A stretch of 64,000 nt of DNA from CAIJXJ01 sp964445115. Lineage in GTDB: Bacteria; Pseudomonadota; Gammaproteobacteria; Burkholderiales; Methylophilaceae. Below the pieces are notes generated by a model. It was not told where the DNA came from and did no database searches. It was given only the letters and a program-made list of their open reading frames with translations. The stretch's first letter is position 1. Each line of letters begins with the position of its first letter. The position numbers were made by a program, and so were the translations under genes. The DNA lies in NCBI GenBank assembly GCA_964445115.1, contig CAYUJU010000001.1, forward strand, positions 264,694 through 328,693. Reading direction: 5' to 3'. This document shows, piece by piece, positions 35,957-45,330 of this stretch.

Positions 35957-37140
35957 TTACGTTGCTCCAGCCAGTCCAGAGAAGCACGACGCGCCGCCGC
36001 GTCAGCCTCTACCACATCGGACAACACCTGCACCTCCCGGATGGAGACCTGCGTCAGCGCCGACTCGATCAATCTGGGGATATCGATGAAGCGTATCCGC
36101 TCTTCCAGGAACGCTTGGACCGCGATCTCGTTAGCCGCGTTCAAAATCGCCGGCGCGGTGCCGCCCTGGCGGAGCACTTCGAATGCCAACCCCAGACAAG
36201 GAAACCGCGTGACGTCGGGCGCCTCGAAATCCAGTCGGGCGATCTTGAACAGGTCGAGCGCCCCGACCCCGCTATCGATGCGCTCGGGATAGGCGAGCGC
36301 ATAGGCAATCGGCGTACGCATGTCCGGATTACCCAACTGGGCGATCACCGAACCATCGACGTATTGCACCATGGAATGAATCACGCTCTGCGGATGGATC
36401 ACCACTTCGATGGAGTCCGGCGCCGCATCGAACAACCAGCGCGCCTCGATGACCTCCAGCCCCTTGTTCATGAGGCTGGCAGAGTCGATCGTGATTTTGG
36501 GCCCCATCACCCAATTGGGGTGATTCAACGCCTGCCGCGGCGTGACCTGGGCCAGTTCGTCCAGCGTCGATCGACGGAAAGGGCCACCGGATGCAGTCAG
36601 CAGGATCTTGCTGACACCCACCTGCGACAGCCCGCGATCGAAATCCGGGGGCAGGGCCTGAAAAATGGCATTGTGCTCACTATCGATAGGCAACAGGGTC
36701 GCACCACCGTCATGTACCGCCTGCATGAACAGACTGCCGGACATGACGAGTGTTTCCTTGTTGGCCAGCATGACGCGCTTGCCTGCCTTGGCCGCAGCCA
36801 TAGCAGGGCGCAGGCCGGCAGCACCGACAATCGCCGCCATCACCGCATCGACTTCATCCGCCGAAGAGACCTGCTCCAAGGCCTCCTGACCGCACAATAC
36901 AGTCGTATCGAGCCCGGCATGCTGCAGTTGCAGATGCAGCCGCTCGGCGGCATCCGGATCCAGCACCACGGCAAATTTAGGTTGAAATACGCGGCATTGC
37001 TCGAGCAAGGGCTCGATGCGGGAATTGGCCGTCAATGCCCATGCACGATAACGTTCCGGATGTCGAGCGATGACATCCAGCGTGTTCACGCCAATGGTGC
37101 CGGTAGAACCAAGAACCGTAATATTCTGCTGCTGGGTCAT
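35953..37140 (-). CDS. dxr: 1-deoxy-D-xylulose 5-phosphate reductoisomerase
   Basis: A 395-residue NADPH-dependent enzyme making MEP, the committed step of isoprenoid synthesis. The N-terminal NADPH fold is VLGSTGTIGVNTLDVI, LANKETLVMSG marks the active-site region, and LPIDSEHNAIFQAL and SLMNKGLEVIEA follow. The product feeds undecaprenyl phosphate (uppS downstream in the pathway) and the squalene genes elsewhere in this window. It overlaps both cdsA and rseP by four bases. Confidence 0.97.
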   Translation of the reverse strand: MTQQQNITVLGSTGTIGVNTLDVIARHPERYRAWALTANSRIEPLLEQCRVFQPKFAVVLDPDAAERLHLQLQHAGLDTTVLCGQEALEQVSSADEVDAVMAAIVGAAGLRPAMAAAKAGKRVMLANKETLVMSGSLFMQAVHDGGATLLPIDSEHNAIFQALPPDFDRGLSQVGVSKILLTASGGPFRRSTLDELAQVTPRQALNHPNWVMGPKITIDSASLMNKGLEVIEARWLFDAAPDSIEVVIHPQSVIHSMVQYVDGSVIAQLGNPDMRTPIAYALAYPERIDSGVGALDLFKIARLDFEAPDVTRFPCLGLAFEVLRQGGTAPAILNAANEIAVQAFLEERIRFIDIPRLIESALTQVSIREVQVLSDVVEADAAARRASLDWLEQRK

Positions 37141-37952
37141 CCGCCGAGCACGATCTCTAGAAAGTAAGGAAGGTAAGCATACAAGGCCACCAGAGGCAAC
37201 GTCGGGGTCAAGCCGTCGATGCGGTCCAGCACGCCGCCATGGCCTGGCAGGATGGTACCGCTGTCCTTTTTGCCCGCCTGCCGCTTGATCAGCGACTCGA
37301 ACAGATCACCCAGCACCGAGAAGATGGTCAGTAACCACAAGCCAGGTACAAACCAGAAACTCCAGCCCAGCCAGAGGCAGAGCCCTGCTGCCACCAGAGT
37401 CGTGACGAACAGCGCTCCCGCCAGCCCCTCCCAGGTTTTTCCAGGACTGATTTCCGGAGCCAACTTGTGTTTACCGAAGCGCTTGCCACTGAAATAGGCG
37501 GCACTATCGGCGATCGCCACGACAAGAATCACCAGCAGCACCACCATCGGGCTGATATGCCTGAGATCGATCAGCGCCATCCAGGCCGGCAGGAGCAACA
37601 ACCAGCCCATCACGGCAAGCCCTGCCGGATGCCGCAGATGCCAGCGCCGGGACAACCAGAGCGGAGAAATGAAAATCCAGAAAACAGCCGCCGACAAGGT
37701 CAGCAGAATGGCGCCTGTGTGGCGCACCAGATCCGATACTCCAGGCAGCAAGGCCGCCGCGATGAGCGCGGTCAGCCCCAGAAACGTTTTTCGCGCAGCG
37801 GGGCTAAAGCCGGACAAGCCCCCCCACTCCCACGCCCCGACCAGAATAAACGCCAGAAGGAACAGGGCCCACCCAAGGTCGGGCAAGGTAAAAAGTGCGG
37901 CGATAAAGGTGGTCGCCAGCACAATGGCGGTAATGACTCGCAGCTTAAGCAT
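37137..37952 (-). CDS. cdsA: Phosphatidate cytidylyltransferase
   Basis: A 271-residue integral membrane enzyme making CDP-diacylglycerol, the branch point of phospholipid synthesis. About eight hydrophobic segments run through the protein, and the C-terminal signature reads KKDSGTILPGHGGVLDRIDG. It overlaps uppS by eight bases and dxr by four, so it is coupled with both. The length is normal for the family. Confidence 0.95.
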   Translation of the reverse strand: MLKLRVITAIVLATTFIAALFTLPDLGWALFLLAFILVGAWEWGGLSGFSPAARKTFLGLTALIAAALLPGVSDLVRHTGAILLTLSAAVFWIFISPLWLSRRWHLRHPAGLAVMGWLLLLPAWMALIDLRHISPMVVLLVILVVAIADSAAYFSGKRFGKHKLAPEISPGKTWEGLAGALFVTTLVAAGLCLWLGWSFWFVPGLWLLTIFSVLGDLFESLIKRQAGKKDSGTILPGHGGVLDRIDGLTPTLPLVALYAYLPYFLEIVLGG

Positions 37953-38703
37953 GCCGATTCGCCAGTTGCTCGCTGGTACGCCCGAAGCGGCGCTCTCGTG
38001 CGCGGTAGGATTTCAACGCAAGCTTGAAGGCCTCGTCGTCGAAATCGGGCCAGAGCGTATCAGTAAAGTACAGTTCGGTGTAGGCCAGTTGCCACAGCAG
38101 GAAGTTGCTGATGCGCTGCTCCCCGCCGGTACGGATGAACAGATCCGGCTCCGGGGCGTAGTGCATGGAGAGATAGCCGGCAATGTCCTGTTCGGTAAAG
38201 TTCTCCGACAATTCCGGGTGCGCTTTCAGCATGCGCTGCGTAGCCTGCAGAATATCCCAGCGACCACCGTAGTTGGCTGCAATCGTCAGGGTCAGACGCG
38301 TGTTGTGCCGCGTCAGTTGCTCGGCCTCGTGGATCGCTTGCACCAGTAGCGGATCAAAGCGCGAGCGGTCACCGATCATGATCAGGCGAATCTGGTGCTG
38401 GTGCAGACTGCGCACTTCCTTGCTGAGCGCCTCCATGAACAGCCCCATCAGGAACTTCACCTCGTCCGGCGGACGCCGCCAGTTTTCGCTGCTGAACGCA
38501 AACAGGGTCAGGTATTCGACCCCGTAGTGGATACATTGCTTGATGAGGTCACGCACTGTTTCCACGCCGCGTTTGTGGCCCATGATGCGTGGCAGGAAGC
38601 GCTTCTTGGCCCACCGCCCGTTGCCGTCCATGATGACGGCGATATGACGCGGCACTTCATGCGCTTCCGGGATATCTTGGGTGGAACTGGCGAATAGTGC
38701 CAA
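37945..38703 (-). CDS. uppS: Undecaprenyl diphosphate synthase
   Basis: A 252-residue cis-prenyltransferase producing the lipid carrier for peptidoglycan and polysaccharides. The diagnostic start HIAVIMDGNGRWAKKR contains the catalytic Asp, and FAFSSENWRRP and RTGGEQRISNFLLWQ complete the site. It follows frr after a terminator at 38745-38789, so some of its transcription may begin anew in that gap. Confidence 0.96.
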   Translation of the reverse strand: MALFASSTQDIPEAHEVPRHIAVIMDGNGRWAKKRFLPRIMGHKRGVETVRDLIKQCIHYGVEYLTLFAFSSENWRRPPDEVKFLMGLFMEALSKEVRSLHQHQIRLIMIGDRSRFDPLLVQAIHEAEQLTRHNTRLTLTIAANYGGRWDILQATQRMLKAHPELSENFTEQDIAGYLSMHYAPEPDLFIRTGGEQRISNFLLWQLAYTELYFTDTLWPDFDDEAFKLALKSYRARERRFGRTSEQLANRHA

Positions 38704-38744
38704 TGTCAGCCTTTCATTGATGCTTGCAGGGTGTATTGGAGCAT

Positions 38745-38789
38745 AAAAAACGGGGATCGCGAACCATGAAATGGCTGCCTATCCCCGTT
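38745..38789 (-). terminator. Rho-independent terminator after frr
   Basis: On the minus strand AACGGGGAT and ATCCCCGTT pair perfectly over nine bases. A small CCAT/ATGG hairpin sits in the loop and TTTTTT follows the stem. It lies 18 bases after the frr stop, inside the macro-operon, and would lower readthrough from the ribosomal genes into uppS and the envelope genes. Confidence 0.85.
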
Positions 38790-38806
38790 GATGTGGATTC
38801 ACCTGA

Positions 38807-39364
38807 TCAGATCGCCATCAGGTCGGTTTCCTTGGCCTGCAATGCCTTGTCGACTTCGGCGACGTATTTGTCCGTCAGTTTCTGGACCTCGTCCTGCGCA
38901 CGACGCTCGTCGTCCTCACTGATGTCCTTGTCCTTGAGCAGTTTCTTCAGCTGGTCGTTGGCATCGCGGCGCACGTTGCGCACGGACACCTTGGCATCCT
39001 CTCCCTCGCCCTTGACGACCTTGATCAGGTCGCGGCGGCGCTCTTCGGTCAGGGCCGGCATCGGCACGCGGATCATGTCGCCGGAATTGGAAGGGTTCAG
39101 CCCGAGGTCGGAATCGCGGATCGCCTTTTCCACCTTGGCCATCATCGGCTTTTCCCACACCTGCACCGTGATGGTACGGGCATCGGCAAGACCCACGTTA
39201 CCCACTTGGCTCACCGGCACCATGTTGCCGTAGTACTCGACCATCACCTGGTCCAGCAGGCCGGCGTGGGCACGGCCGGTACGCACCTTGCCCAGGTTGC
39301 TCTTCAGCACTTCCAGTGCCTTCTGCATCTTTTGTTCGGCAGTTTTCTTGATATCGTTGATCAT
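38807..39364 (-). CDS. frr: Ribosome recycling factor
   Basis: A 185-residue factor that, with EF-G, splits post-termination ribosomes. The family signature HAGLLDQVMVEYYGN and the C-terminal helix bundle with RRRDLIKVVKGEGEDAKVSVRNVRRD are present, and the length is exact for the family. It follows pyrH by 18 bases and is the last gene before a strong terminator. Confidence 0.97.
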   Translation of the reverse strand: MINDIKKTAEQKMQKALEVLKSNLGKVRTGRAHAGLLDQVMVEYYGNMVPVSQVGNVGLADARTITVQVWEKPMMAKVEKAIRDSDLGLNPSNSGDMIRVPMPALTEERRRDLIKVVKGEGEDAKVSVRNVRRDANDQLKKLLKDKDISEDDERRAQDEVQKLTDKYVAEVDKALQAKETDLMAI

Positions 39365-39382
39365 CTCGGTATCCTCAAATCA

Positions 39383-40099
39383 TCACGGTAATACGCGGGT
39401 ACCTTCGTCCTCGCCCATCACCACGCGCTTCAGCGCCCCCTGCTTGAAAATGCTGAACACACAAACCGGCATCTTCTGATCGCGGCAGAGTGCCAGCGCC
39501 GTCGCATCCATCACCTTCAGATTCTTGATGATGGCCTCGTCGAACGTCAGTTCCTTGTAGCGCATCGCATCCGGATGCGTCATGGGATCATCCGTATACA
39601 CGCCGTCGACCTTGGTCGCCTTCAGGACGATCTCGGCATTCATTTCCACGCCACGCAGCGCCGCGGCGGTATCGGTGGTGAAGAACGGGTTGCCGGTTCC
39701 GGCGCCAAAAATGACGACACGCCCTTCTTCCAGATAACGCATCGCCTTGCCGCGAATGTAGGGCTCGGCCACCTGCTCGATGGTCAGCGCGGATTGCACA
39801 CGCGCCTTGAGGCCCACATGACGCATCGCGTCCTGCAATGCCAAGGCATTCATGACTGTTGCCATCATGCCCATGTAATCGGCCGTTGCGCGGTCCATGC
39901 CGGCAGCTGCCGGCGCCACGCCACGAAAAATATTGCCCCCGCCAATGACCACGGCAACTTCGACGCCGAGGTCCACGACTTCCTTGACCTCACCGACGAT
40001 ACGCCCAATGGTCGCACGGTTGATGCCATAGCTGTCCTCACCCATCAGGGCTTCGCCGGACAACTTCAACAGGATACGCTTAAAGGCGGGGGCGGTCAT
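39383..40099 (-). CDS. pyrH: UMP kinase
   Basis: A 238-residue bacterial-type UMP kinase of the amino-acid kinase fold. KRILLKLSGEALMGEDSYGI opens it, with GGGNIFRG and the C-terminal DATALALCRDQKMPVCVF typical of the family. It makes UDP for nucleic acids and cell-wall sugars and is regulated by GTP and UTP in relatives. It starts four bases after the tsf stop. Confidence 0.97.
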   Translation of the reverse strand: MTAPAFKRILLKLSGEALMGEDSYGINRATIGRIVGEVKEVVDLGVEVAVVIGGGNIFRGVAPAAAGMDRATADYMGMMATVMNALALQDAMRHVGLKARVQSALTIEQVAEPYIRGKAMRYLEEGRVVIFGAGTGNPFFTTDTAAALRGVEMNAEIVLKATKVDGVYTDDPMTHPDAMRYKELTFDEAIIKNLKVMDATALALCRDQKMPVCVFSIFKQGALKRVVMGEDEGTRVLP

Positions 40100-40102
40100 A
40101 GC

Positions 40103-40984
40103 TTAGATCTTTGCTGCTGCAGCCACTTCAGCTGCGAAGTCGGTCACGACCTTCTCGATGCCCTCGCCCACCACGTACATGGTGAAGGAAGCCACGCTGG
40201 CGCCCTTGGACTTCAGCAGTTGCTCGATGGTCTGCTTGCCGTCTTCCGCCTTGACGAACACCTGGTTCAGCAGGGTGACGTCCTTCAGGAACTTCTGCAC
40301 GGTACCATCGGCGATCTTTTCCAGCATCGCTTCCGGCTTGCCGGATTCCTTGGCCTTTTCGATCGCCACGCGACGCTCGGCTTCGATCAGGGCTGCATCC
40401 ACACCGGAAGCATCCAGCGACTTCGGCTTGGCAGCAGCGATGTGCATGGCGATATCCTTGGCCAGCGCCTCGTCGCCACCGACCACGTCCACCAGCACGC
40501 CGATCTTGCCGCCGTGCACGTAGCTGGCCAGCTTGCCTTGGGCTTCTGCGATCATGAAGCGGCGCGGGGTGATGTTTTCGCCGATTTTGCCGACCAACTG
40601 GGTACGCGCATCTTCCACGGTGCTGCCACCCATCTTCAGGCCTGCCACAGCAGCGATATCAGCCGGCTTTTCGTTGGCGATCACCACGGCGAGGTCACGC
40701 ACGAAGTTCAGGAAGTCGTCGTTCTTGGCACAGAAGTCGGTTTCGGAGTTCACTTCCACCATGGCGCCCAGCTTGCCATCGGCGGAGATGCTCACGCCAA
40801 CGCTGCCTTCGGCTGCCACGCGGGTAGAGGCCTTGCTGGCCTTGTTGCCGAAACGCACGCGCAGAATTTCTTCAGCACGGGCCATGTCGCCAGCGGCTTC
40901 AGTCAGGGCCTTCTTGCAATCCATCATCGGGGCGTCGGTGCGCTCGCGCAGCTCCTTCACCATACCTGCGGTAATTTCCGCCAT
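40103..40984 (-). CDS. tsf: Elongation factor Ts
   Basis: A 293-residue guanine-exchange factor for EF-Tu. The N-terminal domain reads LRERTDAPMMDCKKALTEA, and the core motif TDFCAKNDDF contains the residues that insert into EF-Tu. Dimerisation and C-terminal helices follow. A GGAGCAAGAG ribosome site precedes the ATG. It is separated from rpsB by a terminator-like hairpin, which would lower its transcript level relative to S2. Confidence 0.97.
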   Translation of the reverse strand: MAEITAGMVKELRERTDAPMMDCKKALTEAAGDMARAEEILRVRFGNKASKASTRVAAEGSVGVSISADGKLGAMVEVNSETDFCAKNDDFLNFVRDLAVVIANEKPADIAAVAGLKMGGSTVEDARTQLVGKIGENITPRRFMIAEAQGKLASYVHGGKIGVLVDVVGGDEALAKDIAMHIAAAKPKSLDASGVDAALIEAERRVAIEKAKESGKPEAMLEKIADGTVQKFLKDVTLLNQVFVKAEDGKQTIEQLLKSKGASVASFTMYVVGEGIEKVVTDFAAEVAAAAKI

Positions 40985-41044
40985 CTCTTGCTCCTTAACA
41001 CATTTACAACCTGCCCGAGAGCAGGGTTTACAAAATCGGGACAG

Positions 41045-41072
41045 AAAAAAAGGGGCTCGCGCCCCCTTTTTT
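41045..41072 (-). terminator. Attenuator-like terminator between rpsB and tsf
   Basis: The minus strand reads GGGG, a seven-base GC-rich loop and CCCC, followed by seven T and preceded by six A, so it is effective both ways. It starts six bases after the rpsB stop. Such a partial terminator between rpsB and tsf is known in other proteobacteria, where it sets the S2 to EF-Ts ratio. Confidence 0.85.
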
Positions 41073-41078
41073 CAGGGT

Positions 41079-41822
41079 TTACTCAGCCGCCGTCACTTCC
41101 ACGAACTCTTCTTCGGCACTTGCCTTGACGATTTCGTTGATGGACTGGCTACGGCCTTCCAGCACCGCATCCGCGATGCCACGGGCATACAGGCGGATCG
41201 CGCGGCTGGAGTCGTCGTTACCCGGGATGACGTAGGCCACGCCTTCCGGAGAGTTGTTGGTATCGACCACGCCGATCACCGGGATACCCAGTTTTCCGGC
41301 TTCGGTCACGGCACCGGACTCATGGCCGACGTCGACGATGAAGATAGCATCCGGCAGACCGCCCATTTCCTTGATGCCGCCGATGGAGCGTTCCAGCTTT
41401 TCGATTTCGCGCTTGTAGCTCAGCACTTCGCGCTTGCCCAGCTTTTCGAAGCTACCGTCTTCCATCATGGTCTGGTAGTCGTTCAGGCGCTTGATGGACT
41501 GCTTGACGGTCTTGAAGTTGGTCAGCATGCCGCCCAGCCAACGGTGGTTGACGTAAGCGCAACCAGCGCGGGAAGCTTCTTCCTTGATGATGTCGCGCGC
41601 TTGGCGCTTGGTGCCGACGAACAGGATGCGGCCTTTGTTGGCGGCCAGCTGACGCACATGCTTGAGTGCGTCTTCGAACATCGGCAGGGTTTTTTCGAGG
41701 TTGACGATATGGATCTTGTTACGGTCACCGAAGATATACGGTGCCATCTGAGGATTCCAGTAACGGGTCTGGTGGCCGAAGTGGACACCGGCTTCCAGCA
41801 TTTGACGCATGGTCACGGACAT
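41079..41822 (-). CDS. rpsB: 30S ribosomal protein S2
   Basis: A 247-residue S2 protein with the start MSVTMRQMLEAGVHFGHQTRYWNP and the RILFVGTKRQA signature. The last residues are acidic (SAEEEFVEVTAAE). It heads the long minus-strand macro-operon that continues through tsf, pyrH and frr to the envelope genes. The TAGGAGCAATATT site before the ATG is strong, and a structured leader lies upstream. Confidence 0.97.
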   Translation of the reverse strand: MSVTMRQMLEAGVHFGHQTRYWNPQMAPYIFGDRNKIHIVNLEKTLPMFEDALKHVRQLAANKGRILFVGTKRQARDIIKEEASRAGCAYVNHRWLGGMLTNFKTVKQSIKRLNDYQTMMEDGSFEKLGKREVLSYKREIEKLERSIGGIKEMGGLPDAIFIVDVGHESGAVTEAGKLGIPVIGVVDTNNSPEGVAYVIPGNDDSSRAIRLYARGIADAVLEGRSQSINEIVKASAEEEFVEVTAAE

Positions 41823-41963
41823 AATATTGCTCCTATAGGGTTATTGCCTCCACGCGCCCTAAAACACCCGTTCCCGGGCACCCATAGTTGGGGCGCGTGT
41901 GCGAATTTCCCGTTCAGAATAAACGGGCGGCGTATGCTACCATAAACGCCTGTTTTCATTCAA
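41823..41963 (-). promoter_or_regulatory. rpsB leader RNA structure and candidate promoter
   Basis: The minus-strand leader pairs CACGCGCCC (41891-41899 in plus orientation) with GGGCGCGTG (41851-41859), a perfect nine-base stem enclosing a C/G-rich inner hairpin. A separate hairpin from CCCGTT and AACGGG lies at 41909-41927. A sigma70-like pair TTGAAT (41958-41963) and TAGCAT (41934-41939) with 18-base spacing precedes it. In other bacteria S2 represses its own mRNA through a leader structure, so the same is inferred here. Confidence 0.55.
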
Positions 41964-41983
41964 GGCAAAAGCAGCACCGTCCC

Positions 41984-42778
41984 ATGGCAATCACCATCAA
42001 GAATCAAACCGATATCGAAAAAATGCGCGTGGCGTGCAAACTCGCCGCCGAAGTGCTGGATTATGTTACGCCCTTCGTCGTGCCAGGCGTCACCACCGAA
42101 AAACTGGATCAGCTGTGCCACGACTATATGGTCGACGTGCAGGGCTGCATCCCGGCACCGCTGAACTACGCCCCTCCAGGCCACGCGCCCTACCCGAAGT
42201 CCATCTGCACCTCGATCAACCAGCAGGTATGCCACGGCGTGCCGGGCGACCGCGTGCTGAAGAACGGTGACATCGTCAATCTCGACATCACCACGATCAA
42301 GGACGGCTACCACGGCGACACCAGCCGCATGTTCTGCGTCGGCACCCCTTCCCCGCAGGCCAAGCGTTTGTGTGACATCACCTACGAGTGCATGTGGCGC
42401 GGTATCCAGCAGGTCAAGCCGGGCGCCACGCTCGGCGACATCGGGCATGCCATTCAAAAGCATGCCGAGTCCAGCGGCTATTCGGTCGTGCGCGAATTCT
42501 GCGGCCACGGCATCGGCAAGAAATTCCACGAAGACCCGCAGGTACTGCACTACGGCAAGCCGGGCACGGGGATCAAGCTGCAGGAAGGCATGATCTTCAC
42601 CATCGAGCCGATGATCAACGCCGGCAAGCGCGATATCCGCCAGATGGGCGACGGCTGGACCATCGTCACCAAGGATCGCAGCCTGTCCGCCCAATGGGAA
42701 CATACCGTACTGGTCACCGCCGATGGCTTTGAGGTGCTGACCGTGTCGGACGGCACGCCGCCGCCCTTCCTGCGCTGA
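41984..42778 (+). CDS. map: Methionine aminopeptidase, type I
   Basis: A 264-residue M24A metalloprotease that removes the initiator methionine from new proteins. Metal-binding residues are visible in NLDITTIKDGYHGDTSRMF, the His in FCGHGIGKKFHEDP, and the Glu in TIEPMINAG and WEHTVLVT. The start MAITIKNQTDIEKMR is typical; a longer open frame upstream overlaps the rpsB leader and is not used. It is coupled to glnD (TGATG) and divergent from rpsB. Confidence 0.96.
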   Translation: MAITIKNQTDIEKMRVACKLAAEVLDYVTPFVVPGVTTEKLDQLCHDYMVDVQGCIPAPLNYAPPGHAPYPKSICTSINQQVCHGVPGDRVLKNGDIVNLDITTIKDGYHGDTSRMFCVGTPSPQAKRLCDITYECMWRGIQQVKPGATLGDIGHAIQKHAESSGYSVVREFCGHGIGKKFHEDPQVLHYGKPGTGIKLQEGMIFTIEPMINAGKRDIRQMGDGWTIVTKDRSLSAQWEHTVLVTADGFEVLTVSDGTPPPFLR

Positions 42779-45330
42779 TGCAGGACAGCGCGCACTGGCG
42801 CAAGCGCCTGCAGGACAGCCAGTCCGCGTTGCGCGCGGCATTTGAGTCGCAAGGCAATGCCGCACGCATGCTGCGGCAACACGCGACCGTCGTCGACCAG
42901 CTTCTGCGCGACCTGTGGCAAGCCACAGGCATCTCGCCCGACATCTGCCTGGTCGCCGTTGGTGGTTACGGGCGCGGCGAGTTATATCCGCACTCCGATG
43001 TCGACCTGTTGATGCTGCTACCCGATCAGCATGCCGGTGATTACGATGCCGCGCTCGAACCACTGATCGGCCGGTTCTGGGATATCGGGCTAGCCGTCGG
43101 CCACAGTGTTCGCACCCTGCAGGAATGCGTGGATGAGGCGGATAAGGACATCACCGTTCAGACCAACCTGCTGGAGGCGCGCTATCTGACCGGGAATCGC
43201 GACCTGTTCCGCGCCATGCAGGATAATCTGTCGCAGCATCTGGACCCGCAACGCTTCATCGACGCGAAACTGCTGGAACAGGCACACCGCCACGCCCGCT
43301 TCAACGACACCGCCTACAATCTGGAACCCAACATCAAGGAAAGCCCCGGCGGCCTGCGCGATTTGCAGAGCGTTCTGTGGATCAGTCAGGGCGCGAAACT
43401 GGGCGAAGGATGGTCCGCCCTCGCCCGCAACGGCATCATCATGGCCAACGAAGCCCGGCAGATTCGACGGCATGAACGTGTGCTGCAGGAGTTGCGCATC
43501 CGACTGCATTACCTGGCCAACCGTCGCGAAGATCGGCTGCTGTTCGATTACCAGAACGATCTCGCGCGCGAACTCGGTTATGGCAACACTCCACGGCGAC
43601 GCGCCAGCGAACAGTTGATGCAGCGGTATTACCGTAGCGCCAAGTTTGTGCGCCTGATGAACGAAATCCTGCTGGCATCGCTTCAGGAACATGCTTTTCC
43701 TCAGGAAGCGATCATCGTCCGCATCAATGCCAGATTTCAGGCGCGTAACGGGCGACTCGAAACCATCGCCCCCGAGCTGCCGGAACGTGAACCCAGCGTC
43801 ATCCTCGAAAGCTTTTTACTGCTGCAGCAACACCCGGAACTCAAGGGACTGAGTGCCCCCATGTTGCGCAGCCTCTGGCGCACCAAGTCGCTGATCAACC
43901 GCGAATTCCGCAACCAGCCGCGCAACAAACAGCTGTTTCTCGACATTCTGCGCCAGCCTGCCGGGATCACGACGACCCTGCGCGGCATGAACCGTTACGG
44001 CATCCTGGGACGCTACATTCCCGCGTTTGGACGCATCAGCGGGCAGATGCAGCACGACCTGTTCCACGTGTACACCGTTGACGAGCATATCCTCAACGTC
44101 CTGCGCAATCTGCGCCGCTTTGCCACGCCGGCCTATGCGCTGGAATTTCCGCTGTGTACCCAGCTGATCAACAAATTCGACAAGCCAGAGTTGCTCTATC
44201 TCGCAGCCCTGTTCCACGACATCGCCAAGGGTCGCGGTGGTGATCACTCCACGCTCGGCGCCGTCGATGCCCTGCGCTTCTGCCGACAACACGCCTTGCC
44301 CGAGGAGGATGGACGCCTCGTGGCCTGGCTGGTCGAAAAGCATCTGATCATGTCGGGTACGGCACAGAAATCCGATTTGACCGACCCAGCCGTGATCGAA
44401 AAATTTGCTCTGAAAATGGGCGACGAGCGCCACCTGACGGCCTTATACCTGCTAACGGTTGCAGATATTCGAGGCACGAGCCCCGCGGTCTGGAATGCCT
44501 GGAAGGCCAAGCTGCTGAAAAACCTGTTTATCGCGACGAGTCGCTTGCTACAAGGCAACGGCGTCACGCTGGAATCCGAACTTGCTGCAAGGCGGCAGCA
44601 GGCCACAGAAAGGCTAAGCCACTACGGCATCGCCGAAGCCAGCTACCAGCAGTTCTGGCAGCATCTCGGCGACGGTTATTTCCTGCGCCACGAGAGCCAG
44701 GAAATCGCGTGGCACACGCGCCTGCTGTTGCAACACATCGAAACCCCTCGAGCGATTGTCAGGGCCAGAATCAGCCCACACGGCGACGGTATCCAGGTCA
44801 TGGTCTACCTGCACGATCGCGACGAATTATTTGCCACCATCTGCGGCCAACTGGACCGCATGGGCTACTCCATCGTCGAGGCAAAAATTCATACCACACA
44901 GCATGGTTACGCACTGGACAGCTTTTTGATCCTGTACCAGCACGACAAGGACCTGCATTATCGTGACCTGTTGAGCTACATCGAATATGCCTTGACGCAG
45001 ACGCTCGAGGGCGGCGGCGCGCTGGCCCCGCCACGGCAAGGGAGAATGAGCCGGCGAGTGAAGCATATGTCGATCAAGCCGATCATCTCCGTCAGTGCTG
45101 AAGCAGACACCCAGCGTCACCAGCTTTCCATCGTGGCCGGCGACCGTCCCGGCCTGCTCTCCACCATCGCCCAGGTATTGCTGGGCTTAAAAGTGCAGAT
45201 CCATACCGCAAAGATCAACACCTTGGGCGATCGCGCAGAAGACAGCTTCCTGATTTCGGGATACGAAGGAAACCGTCTGGAGAAGTCCACCATCAGCGCC
45301 CTGCAGGCGCGGCTAAGCGAGATGCTCTGA
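42778..45330 (+). CDS. glnD: [Protein-PII] uridylyltransferase / uridylyl-removing enzyme
   Basis: An 850-residue bifunctional nitrogen sensor. The nucleotidyltransferase domain has GGYGRGELYPHSDVDLLML. The HD hydrolase domain is marked by LFHDIAKGRGGDHS, and two ACT domains form the C-terminus (from about residue 690 and about residue 775, SIVAGDRPGLLSTIAQVL). It uridylylates PII under nitrogen limitation and removes UMP when glutamine is high. The final 18 bases overlap the convergent FlhB-like gene. Confidence 0.96.
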   Translation: MQDSAHWRKRLQDSQSALRAAFESQGNAARMLRQHATVVDQLLRDLWQATGISPDICLVAVGGYGRGELYPHSDVDLLMLLPDQHAGDYDAALEPLIGRFWDIGLAVGHSVRTLQECVDEADKDITVQTNLLEARYLTGNRDLFRAMQDNLSQHLDPQRFIDAKLLEQAHRHARFNDTAYNLEPNIKESPGGLRDLQSVLWISQGAKLGEGWSALARNGIIMANEARQIRRHERVLQELRIRLHYLANRREDRLLFDYQNDLARELGYGNTPRRRASEQLMQRYYRSAKFVRLMNEILLASLQEHAFPQEAIIVRINARFQARNGRLETIAPELPEREPSVILESFLLLQQHPELKGLSAPMLRSLWRTKSLINREFRNQPRNKQLFLDILRQPAGITTTLRGMNRYGILGRYIPAFGRISGQMQHDLFHVYTVDEHILNVLRNLRRFATPAYALEFPLCTQLINKFDKPELLYLAALFHDIAKGRGGDHSTLGAVDALRFCRQHALPEEDGRLVAWLVEKHLIMSGTAQKSDLTDPAVIEKFALKMGDERHLTALYLLTVADIRGTSPAVWNAWKAKLLKNLFIATSRLLQGNGVTLESELAARRQQATERLSHYGIAEASYQQFWQHLGDGYFLRHESQEIAWHTRLLLQHIETPRAIVRARISPHGDGIQVMVYLHDRDELFATICGQLDRMGYSIVEAKIHTTQHGYALDSFLILYQHDKDLHYRDLLSYIEYALTQTLEGGGALAPPRQGRMSRRVKHMSIKPIISVSAEADTQRHQLSIVAGDRPGLLSTIAQVLLGLKVQIHTAKINTLGDRAEDSFLISGYEGNRLEKSTISALQARLSEML

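Noticed and set aside
35962..37167. 401-codon frame opposite dxr
   Set aside because: Dxr is unmistakable on the other strand; this frame has no recognisable domain.
39575..41128. 517-codon plus-strand frame opposite pyrH and tsf
   Set aside because: It mirrors the GC-rich third positions of two certain genes; His-rich, no start signal.
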